Source: an uncultured Desulfobacterales bacterium
Lineage (GTDB): Bacteria > Desulfobacterota > Desulfobacteria > Desulfobacterales > G020354645
Assembly: GCA_947259865.1 (NCBI GenBank)
Contig: CAMYNZ010000098.1
Location: forward strand, 1-10,772
Direction: 5' to 3'
DNA: 10,772 bases
The position numbers and the translations under genes were made by a program. Positions 1 through 5,164 of this stretch are shown here, piece after piece. The notes under the pieces were generated by a model. That model was not told the DNA's origin, searched no databases, and saw only the letters and a list, made by a program, of their open reading frames with translations. Every line of letters starts with the position of its first letter. Within the stretch, counting starts at the first letter, position 1.

Positions 1-5
1 ATCAT

Positions 6-57
6 CAGCGACTGCATCGTGCAAACTCATGCATAAGGGGTCGTAGCCAAAGAACAG
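6..57 (+). repeat. Left arm of a 52-bp inverted repeat
   Basis: This arm matches the reverse complement of 130-181. Shared blocks are CAGCGA at the outer edge, ATCGTGCA in the middle, and a 27-base inner block (31-57) with 23 identities that ends in an exact 12-mer GCCAAAGAACAG. Similarity may continue to the window edge (ATCATCAGCGA against TATCAGCAGCGA), so the repeat may begin before base 1. Part of it recurs at 3290-3326. I do not recognise the family. It is non-coding in all frames I examined. Confidence 0.7.
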
Positions 58-81
58 CGATTAGACATTATAACAATAGGT

Positions 82-237
82 TAGGGGTAAAATCAACATT
101 GTGCCCCGAAGATAGGTTTGGGTTACCGCCTGTTCTTTGGCAACGCTCCCTAATGCCTTCAGACAGTGCACGATTTCGCTGCTGATAATTCATTCCGCTT
201 CTAACAAAGGTTGGCAGGAAAAACTCCCCGACCCCTC
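82..237. mobile_element. Possible decayed copy of the inverted-repeat (MITE) family
   Basis: The right end (223-246) matches the right end of the element at 3004-3218 plus its flank at 21 of 24 positions, including CCCCGACCCCTC. The left end is only recognisable as AGGGGTA at 83-89. The bases just outside, CAATAGGT (74-81) and AAATAGTT (238-245), agree at 6 of 8 positions and could be a worn target duplication. Against this, the interior contains the right arm of the separate 52-bp repeat and the two ends no longer pair well. It may instead be only a right-end fragment. Confidence 0.35.
130..181 (-). repeat. Right arm of the 52-bp inverted repeat
   Basis: Read on the minus strand, this begins CAGCGA and ends GCCAAAGAACAG, as the left arm at 6-57 does. 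The arms are separated by 72 bases (58-129). If transcribed, the exact 12-bp inner match would close a large stem. Small compensating indels near the middle show that the arms diverged after duplication or belong to a family of elements. Confidence 0.7.
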
Positions 238-376
238 AAATAGTTACAATTCGATCAAAGACAAAACCCTATTTCATATGAGATGGTTTATGTCAAACAA
301 TACTATTTAATCGAAGGGTCGGTTATAGTAATGTTGTTCTTTGAAAACTGAAGAAAATGTTTTGATGTTGATCCGG

Positions 377-411
377 GCGGATTAATTAATATATATCTTT
401 TAATAATCCGC
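377..411 (+). promoter_or_regulatory. Hairpin in the leader of the arginase-family gene
   Basis: GCGGATTA (377-384) and TAATCCGC (404-411) are perfect inverted copies. The stem extends inward through TTAA on both sides with one unpaired A, leaving an AT-rich loop. It lies about 70 bases upstream of the ATG at 480. No T-run follows, so it does not look like a terminator. It could be an operator or an mRNA leader structure; neither is shown by the sequence. No other signal is clear in the gene-free stretch 247-479, and no convincing -35/-10 pair was found. Confidence 0.4.
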
Positions 412-479
412 AGAATCAATAAGTAGTTTCGATATTATGTTACAAAACCAATATTGATATTTTGGGCGCTAACAAAATT

Positions 480-1511
480 ATGAAAAATAATATTGTCATA
501 TATCAAGAGTCCGACATTAGAACAAAAATTCACATGCGCGAAGGGGAGCAAAAACTGGGTGAAAAACTTGTCGTTATGAAACCTGGTGAAGGATTGGAAA
601 ATTTGATCCAATATGTTAACCGGGGCATCACCTATGTTTTGTTGGGCATCCCCGAGTCAGTGGGTCCCATGGCCAATTATGGCAAGTGCTGCACCGATCA
701 TGCCTGGTTGGCTTTTTTGCACGCTTTTCTGAATATGCACAGCAATCAATTTCTGGCCGGCGATAACATTCTGTGTCTGGGGCATGTTGATACGGGTGCC
801 ATCAATACCGAAGCCGGATTGCTGGATAAAAAAGCACCCGACACAATCCAGAAATTGCGCACATTATGTACCCGTCTGGATGATTTGGTTTATCCCGTCA
901 TAGAAAATGTCGTTAAGGCCGGTTTGATACCGATCGTTGTCGGCGGCGGCCACAATAATGCCTATCCAATTTTAAAAGGTACCGCCAGGGCGCTGGGCGC
1001 CTCCGGGGGAATAAGCTGCGTTAATTGCGACCCCCATGCCGATTTTCGGGAATTAGAAGGACGGCACAGTGGCAACGGGTTCTCATATGCCTACGCCGAC
1101 GGATTCTTGTCCAGATATTTTATTTTGGGGTTACATCAAAATTACAACCCCTCGGCGGTGCTGGAAAAAATCGACCGAATGGAGTCTGCTGCCTACGTTC
1201 CTTTTGATTCAATGGCGGATATTGCGGCTGGACTGGAACAAGTGTTAAGATTCTTCAAAGGCGTCCGCCAACCAGTGGGCATCGAACTAGATATGGACAG
1301 CATTGTAAACATGCCGTCCAGCGCCATGACTCCCAGTGGTTTTACGGTCGAAGAAGCCCGAAAATTTATGCGTGTGATGGCCGTAAACCTCAAGTGTGCG
1401 TATGTTCATTTACCGGAGGGTGCCCCCTCAGACAATTCCGATCAGATGATCACGGTCGGCAAGACACTGGCCTACCTGATCGCGGATTTTATCAGATTCA
1501 ACAGCAGTTAG
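480..1511 (+). CDS. Arginase-family (ureohydrolase) protein, formimidoylglutamase-like
   Basis: The 343-residue protein has the binuclear manganese hydrolase fold of the arginase/agmatinase/formimidoylglutamase superfamily, which cleaves guanidino or formimino groups in the cytoplasm. All six expected metal ligands are visible: His158 in GGGHNNAYP; Asp184, His186 and Asp188 in CDPHADFRE; and Asp271 and Asp273 in ELDMDS. The segment GRHSGNGFSYA and the ending SSAMTPSGF after the last metal motif resemble formimidoylglutamases of the Bacteroidetes type rather than arginases, which carry DP after the last motif. No histidine-degradation (hut) gene is adjacent, so the substrate is uncertain. The ATG at 480 was chosen over an in-frame TTG at 462; neither has a clear Shine-Dalgarno sequence, so the start is soft. 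Family is secure; exact substrate is inference. Confidence 0.9.
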   Translation: MKNNIVIYQESDIRTKIHMREGEQKLGEKLVVMKPGEGLENLIQYVNRGITYVLLGIPESVGPMANYGKCCTDHAWLAFLHAFLNMHSNQFLAGDNILCLGHVDTGAINTEAGLLDKKAPDTIQKLRTLCTRLDDLVYPVIENVVKAGLIPIVVGGGHNNAYPILKGTARALGASGGISCVNCDPHADFRELEGRHSGNGFSYAYADGFLSRYFILGLHQNYNPSAVLEKIDRMESAAYVPFDSMADIAAGLEQVLRFFKGVRQPVGIELDMDSIVNMPSSAMTPSGFTVEEARKFMRVMAVNLKCAYVHLPEGAPSDNSDQMITVGKTLAYLIADFIRFNSS

Positions 1512-1564
1512 CGTGAATGTCCCAAAGACATAGTGCTGGTCCCCACGAGTGCGCCGACCCGGGC

Positions 1565-1772
1565 TAGGGGTATTTTTTTTGCCGACAAGATACCGTATCA
1601 TTGGCGATTAGGCTTCGAAAACGGCAACTCCCTCTCATTTTACTCCCTGCTGGTAATAACATTCTGAGTCCCAAAAAAGAACACAACTGCTTTTGCCTGG
1701 CCAGGCGGCAGTTGCCCTTTGCCATTTAAAACTGCTGGAGTTATTATCTTGTCGGCAAAAAAAATACCCCTC
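1565..1772. mobile_element. MITE-like element, copy 1 (about 208 bp)
   Basis: The ends are perfect 27-bp inverted repeats, 1566-1592 and 1745-1771, beginning AGGGGTA, then a T8 tract, then GCCGACAAGATA. With the flanks, complementarity reaches 39 of 40 positions (1553-1592 against 1745-1784). The inside has no credible coding frame. It shares ordered blocks with copy 2 at 3004-3218: CGGCAACT followed by CATTTTACT, an AAGAAC block, TTTTGCCT, and ATCTTGTCG at the right. The flanks suggest insertion in the centre of a palindrome, GCCGACCCGGGTCGGC, with an 8-bp duplication (ACCCGGGC at left, GCCCGGGT at right). Transcribed, it would fold into a long stem and could stop or buffer transcription from the gene upstream. 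Confidence 0.75.
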
Positions 1773-1883
1773 GCCCGGGTCGGCTTATCTATGTTATGTT
1801 ATCGGAAGGCCATTTTAAAAATCATTAGGACATTGTAAACAGGCCGTAATTTATATTTGCTTCACCAGTGGAGGTTTCAAACA

Positions 1884-2960
1884 ATGAGTCGTTTTCTGAT
1901 GGTGGATATTGGTGCCGGAACCATGGATATTCTCTGTTATGATACGGAATCGAATTTGCACTACAAAGCGGTGGTTCAATCGCCGGTGCGCCATCTGGCA
2001 AATAAAGCCGCCGAATTACCAGGGGATCTGCTGCTCACCGGACACGAAATGGGCGGCGGTCCCATCACCCAGGTGCTTAAAAAAAGGGCACAGGAAACAA
2101 CGGTTGTGATGTCAGCATCGGCCGCTGCCACACTGCATCACAACCCCGCCATGGTACGGAGCTGGGGCATAAAAATTGTGGATGACCTGCAGGCTGAAGA
2201 TCTGCGGCAAAGCAAAAAATACAGCCATTTGCATATCTCCGATCTGGAACAGAGGCGGCTGAAGAGAATTCTAGCTGGATTTGGCGTGCCGTTATCTTTT
2301 GAAGCCGTAGCAATTTGCGCCCAGGATCACGGGGTACCGCCGGAGGGGATGTCGCACCTGGATTTTCGTCATTCTATGTTCACCGCCATTTTAAATCAAA
2401 AACCTTATCCTGATGTCCTTTTATACGGAAAGGACGAAGTACCGTCCAGCTTGAACCGCCTCACCGCTATAGCCCGCAGTGCGACCGAATTGCCGGTTGA
2501 TGAAATTTATGTGATGGACAGTGGCATGGCCGCAATCCTGGGTGCATCCATGGATGCGCTTACCCGTCAAAAGAAAAAAAAGCTGCTACTGGATGTGGCA
2601 ACTTCCCACACGGTGGGCGCTGCAATGGAAGGCGACGAAATAGCGGGTTTTTTCGAGTACCATACGATCGATATCACCCTGGAACGATTGGAGGACCTGC
2701 TGCAGGATCTGACAGAGGGCCGATTGGACCATAACCGAATTCTGGAAGAAGGGGGGCACGGCGCCTATATCCGCAAAGCATTCGGATTTGAAGCCACCGA
2801 AATCATCCTGGCGACAGGTCCGAAGCGCAAAATTACAGAAAATTCGAAATTGCCGATGGTGTTCGGTGCCCCGCTGGGGGACAATATGATGACCGGAACG
2901 GTGGGACTTTTGGAGGCCGTTCGAAGGCGCAAGGGTCTGGAGCCCATTGTTTATCTATAA
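1884..2960 (+). CDS. DUF1786 family protein, actin/Hsp70-type ATPase fold
   Basis: The 358-residue protein opens with DIGAGTMDI (residues 8-16), a phosphate-binding loop of the actin/Hsp70/sugar-kinase (ASKHA) type. A second such stretch, LLLDVATSHTVGA, lies near residues 234-246, and a glycine-histidine motif EEGGHGAY near 286-294. This pattern fits the DUF1786 family, often labelled a putative pyruvate formate-lyase activating enzyme. That label is doubtful, because there is no radical SAM CxxxCxxC motif. The ATG at 1884 has a strong GGAGG ten bases upstream and is preferred over an in-frame TTG at 1857. The gene stands alone between two related MITE-like elements, and no glycyl-radical enzyme gene is near. 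A nucleotide-dependent role is inferred from the fold only; the function is unknown. Confidence 0.85.
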   Translation: MSRFLMVDIGAGTMDILCYDTESNLHYKAVVQSPVRHLANKAAELPGDLLLTGHEMGGGPITQVLKKRAQETTVVMSASAAATLHHNPAMVRSWGIKIVDDLQAEDLRQSKKYSHLHISDLEQRRLKRILAGFGVPLSFEAVAICAQDHGVPPEGMSHLDFRHSMFTAILNQKPYPDVLLYGKDEVPSSLNRLTAIARSATELPVDEIYVMDSGMAAILGASMDALTRQKKKKLLLDVATSHTVGAAMEGDEIAGFFEYHTIDITLERLEDLLQDLTEGRLDHNRILEEGGHGAYIRKAFGFEATEIILATGPKRKITENSKLPMVFGAPLGDNMMTGTVGLLEAVRRRKGLEPIVYL

Positions 2961-3003
2961 TTTTTTTATCTCCTGAACCTCTCTATTTCGGTTGTATTTA
3001 GTT

Positions 3004-3218
3004 CAGGGGTCGGGGTGTTTTTTTCACGGCAAGATGCCGGGTTGTTGCCTGCCAAGCCTGACAGCGGCAACTGCCTTGCATTTTACTGCCAGCTATTTAA
3101 AACTTTCACTCCAACAAGAACCGACGCTGTGTTTTGCCTTTCTCAGCGGCAACCGCCTACTGCACATTAGAAGCAGCGGGGCGATCATCTTGTCGTGAAA
3201 AAAACACCCCGACCCCTC
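3004..3218. mobile_element. MITE-like element, copy 2, with 8-bp target duplication
   Basis: The inverted repeats 3005-3036 and 3186-3217 match at 31 of 32 positions (AGGGGTCGGGGTG, a T7 tract, CACGGCAAGATG). An exact direct repeat ATTTAGTT lies at 2996-3003 and 3219-3226, each one base outside the repeats, which is the footprint of transposition with an 8-bp staggered cut. The element reads CAGGGG at the left and CCCCTC at the right. No transposase is encoded, so it would have been moved in trans. From memory, ISAs1-family elements have CAGGG-type ends and duplications near 8 bp, making that family one candidate; this is inference. It begins 43 bases after the DUF1786 stop. Confidence 0.85.
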
Positions 3219-3270
3219 ATTTAGTTAAGGGCGCGGTTAATTTTTAGATTAGGCCGCTGCATGAATCATC

Positions 3271-3290
3271 CGTCCCGCCATGGCGGGATG
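3271..3290. repeat. REP-like GC-rich palindrome
   Basis: TCCCGCCATGGCGGGA at 3273-3288 is a perfect 16-bp palindrome, and one further base pair forms outside it (C3271 with G3290). It lies inside a segment of about 27 bases that is missing from the related repeat copy at 6-57, so it looks like a small inserted or lost hairpin. It sits about 70 bases upstream of the DUF2461 start. Confidence 0.6.
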
Positions 3291-3326
3291 CAAGCTCATG
3301 CATAAGGGAGCCTATCGAATGAACAG
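3290..3326 (+). repeat. Third copy of the 52-bp repeat (inner 37 bases)
   Basis: This segment matches 21-57 at 30 of 37 positions without gaps, including CTCATGCATAAGGG and a terminal GAACAG. The motif GGGAGC is shared with the reverse arm at 130-181 rather than with 6-57. The copy ends 32 bases before the DUF2461 start codon, so it probably lies in that gene's promoter or leader. Confidence 0.65.
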
Positions 3327-3358
3327 CGAAAATAAAAGTTTATATAGGAAAAAAAAGT

Positions 3359-4045
3359 ATGGCTGCTTTCAACGGATTCTCAAAAGAGTTGGTCGATTTT
3401 TTTCAGAACCTGAATAACAATAATTCCAAGCAATGGTTTGAGGCCCATAGAAAAATATATGACGATTATGTGCTGCAACCGGCCAGGGAATTTGTGATTG
3501 AGATGGGCAAAAAACTCGAAAAAATTGCGCCGGCTGTCAACGCCATACCCAAGATCAATCAAAGCCTATTCAGAATAAACCGCGATACCCGTTTCAGCAA
3601 GGATAAGCGACCTTACAAAACACACATGGGAATCTGGTTTTGGGAAGGCCATCGAAAACGGATGGAAAGCTCGGGCTTTTACTTCCACGTTGAAGAAGGG
3701 CGATTGCTTCTGGCCGCCGGCGTTCATTGCTTTACCCCCGAAATGCTGACACTTTACCGGGAGGCCGTTATCGATAAAGCACTCTCCCCTCACCTGAAAA
3801 AAGCCGTCAAAAAAGTTTCTGTAAAAGGATATTCTATCGGCGGAAAGCACTACAAAAGAATCCCCAGAGGATATGATTCGGCTCATAGAAATGCTGATTT
3901 CCTATTATACAATGGATTATATGCAATGGTGGAACAAAAAATTCCAAAATGGTTTTTTTCACCCGTAGTCATTGATAATAGCTTTTCGTATTTTCAAAAA
4001 ATGCTGCCATTGCATGGCTGGCTTAAAAAGGCCCTTATAAAATGA
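3359..4045 (+). CDS. DUF2461 (TIGR02453-type) family protein
   Basis: The 228-residue cytoplasmic protein matches the DUF2461 family in length and layout. It opens with FNGFSKELVDFFQNL and has the conserved QWFEAHRKIYDDYV region near residues 25-38. The signature RINRDTRFSKDKRPYKTHMG spans about 72-91 and is followed by a segment rich in Trp, Phe and Tyr. No member of this family has a function I can state with confidence. The ATG at 3359 is supported by AGGA about nine bases upstream. The region upstream carries a MITE copy, the palindrome and a 52-bp repeat copy, so its promoter region may have been remodelled by repeats. It appears monocistronic. Confidence 0.9.
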   Translation: MAAFNGFSKELVDFFQNLNNNNSKQWFEAHRKIYDDYVLQPAREFVIEMGKKLEKIAPAVNAIPKINQSLFRINRDTRFSKDKRPYKTHMGIWFWEGHRKRMESSGFYFHVEEGRLLLAAGVHCFTPEMLTLYREAVIDKALSPHLKKAVKKVSVKGYSIGGKHYKRIPRGYDSAHRNADFLLYNGLYAMVEQKIPKWFFSPVVIDNSFSYFQKMLPLHGWLKKALIK

Positions 4046-4318
4046 CACCACAATTGTGAATAAACAAAATACAAAGTAAATTATAACTATCTAGTATCAC
4101 GAGGTATCTGAAATATTTAAGGACCTCGCTGTAGACCGATGATAGTAGAATGATAGTTGTCATATATATTTCTTCATTTTGTTTACCCTTTGGGCTTTGC
4201 TTTCAGCTACGACCCAACTGTTCGGGAAAGCCGCGCCAGGGGCGGATCTTCGACCATGACGTTTGCACAATTAAGGTGAAAGTTTACGGCGGTCGCTGCA
4301 AATCTTCTCACCTTTCCC
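4046..4318. other. Intergenic stretch without a recognisable gene
   Basis: About 270 bases separate the DUF2461 stop from the cold-shock promoter. Visible structure is modest: a 10-bp palindrome CACAATTGTG just after the stop (4049-4058), a CGAGGT/ACCTCG stem (4100-4105 with 4123-4128), and AAGGTGA/TCACCTT (4273-4279 with 4308-4314) immediately before the promoter. None has a U-tract typical of a terminator. I did not recognise a riboswitch or small RNA here. Confidence 0.5.
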
Positions 4319-4347
4319 TTGACAGTTGTCGACAAAAATCCTATATC
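4319..4347 (+). promoter_or_regulatory. Sigma-70-type promoter of the cold-shock gene
   Basis: A consensus -35 box TTGACA (4319-4324) is followed by a 17-base spacer and TATATC (4342-4347), a 4-of-6 match to the -10 box. Transcription would start near 4354 and give a leader of about 90 bases before the ATG at 4445, of moderate length for cold-shock mRNAs. Confidence 0.6.
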
Positions 4348-4444
4348 TGATTGATTACATTTAATTTAGGATAATTAGAACCTTATCAAGTACTATGTCT
4401 CGTGCGCCTTTTGTTAACTTATTTTGGAAGGAGGAAATTTTCCA

Positions 4445-4648
4445 ATGGCTGAAGGTCGGATTAAATGGTATAGTGAGAAAAAAGGATACGGTTTCATCGA
4501 AACTGAAGATCAGGGCGATGTTTTCATGCACAAATCCGGCATCGAGGACCATGGATTTTTTCAACTTCAAAAAGATGATCGCGTTACATTTGAACTTAAA
4601 AAAACTCCCAGAGGAATTCAAGCTGTCAGGGTCAAACGGCTAGAGTAG
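4445..4648 (+). CDS. Cold-shock-domain protein (CspA family RNA/DNA chaperone)
   Basis: The 67-residue protein is a single cold-shock domain, an OB-fold that binds single-stranded RNA or DNA and melts secondary structure. RNP1 is visible as KGYGFI (residues 13-18) and RNP2 as DVFMH (25-29), the latter carrying Met where VFVH is usual. The IKWYSEKKGYGFIE opening is typical. The ATG at 4445 is preceded by an excellent GGAAGGAGG (4426-4434); an in-frame TTG at 4424 lies upstream of that site and is rejected. The gene has its own promoter (4319-4347) and a strong terminator (4683-4715), so it is an independent unit. A second small RNA-binding protein (RRM type) is encoded 2.2 kb away on the opposite strand. 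Confidence 0.95.
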   Translation: MAEGRIKWYSEKKGYGFIETEDQGDVFMHKSGIEDHGFFQLQKDDRVTFELKKTPRGIQAVRVKRLE

Positions 4649-4682
4649 GCTGGCTTTATTTATTTTTATTCGAATAATAATT

Positions 4683-4715
4683 AAGGCAGAGTCCAAAATT
4701 GCTCTGCCTTTTCAA
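4683..4715 (+). terminator. Rho-independent terminator after the cold-shock gene
   Basis: A perfect 9-bp stem, AAGGCAGAG (4683-4691) with CTCTGCCTT (4702-4710), closes a 10-base loop and is followed by TTCAATTTCTT. It ends the cold-shock transcript and lies only about 30 bases upstream of the next start codon, so the next gene needs its own promoter or readthrough. Confidence 0.8.
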
Positions 4716-4724
4716 TTTCTTCAC

Positions 4725-4744
4725 AAGGATAACCAAGGATAACC
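4725..4744 (+). repeat. Tandem duplication of a ribosome-binding decamer
   Basis: AAGGATAACC occurs twice head to tail (4725-4734 and 4735-4744), directly before the ATG at 4746. Each copy contains the Shine-Dalgarno sequence AAGGA; the second is six bases from the start codon. The duplication creates a spare ribosome site and is a likely slippage product. Confidence 0.7.
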
Positions 4745-4745
4745 T

Positions 4746-5078
4746 ATGAAGCAAAAATTTTTAATCAGCCTCGATGAAAAAACCCACGAGCTTTCCATAA
4801 AGGAATATGCCGTGTTGGAAAGGACCTATAAATACAGCGATGCTGCAGGCATAGAAAAAGATACGTATTCTTTTCTGTACAAGGAAACGTATGATAGTGA
4901 TGTTATAGAATCTGCAATCTCTGAAGGTAAAGATACGCTGATCAGCATCCTAAGGACCCACAATATGTTTCCGATTGAAAGTTATATAAAGGAAATGGCC
5001 GAGTCCGTAATCAACTTATATGGTCCAGAACAGGACCTGTCCGTAGAACTTGTATTCGACGACAAGGATTTATTATAA
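4746..5078 (+). CDS. Hypothetical protein, 110 residues
   Basis: The family is not recognised. The protein is acidic, with no signal peptide, membrane segment or cysteine cluster. The N-terminal half (FLISLDEKTHELSIKEYAVL, then YKYSDAAGIEKDTYSFLYKETY) looks like beta strands. The middle (about 50-95) looks helical, and the C-terminus ends in a strand plus an acidic tail (LSVELVFDDKDLL). Coding status is supported by AAGGA six bases before the ATG, balanced composition and codon use like its neighbours. It lies between the cold-shock terminator and the radical SAM gene (86-base gap). Co-transcription with the latter is possible but no link in function is evident. Confidence 0.75.
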   Translation: MKQKFLISLDEKTHELSIKEYAVLERTYKYSDAAGIEKDTYSFLYKETYDSDVIESAISEGKDTLISILRTHNMFPIESYIKEMAESVINLYGPEQDLSVELVFDDKDLL

Positions 5079-5164
5079 ATATTTCCCCAAACAACTAACA
5101 TAACTCAGTCTATCTGCATTTCTCTGTTTTTTTAATTTCATTTTTCAACCATAAAGGAAGTTTG

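Noticed and set aside
1..250. Integron attC site
   Set aside because: The inverted arms lack properly placed RYYYAAC and GTTRRRY core sites.
2992..3198. Open frame of 68 residues
   Set aside because: It lies almost wholly inside the inverted-repeat element at 3004-3218.
4150..4350. Open frame of 66 residues before the cold-shock gene
   Set aside because: It has no ribosome site, runs through the cold-shock promoter, and has a composition unlike the neighbouring proteins.
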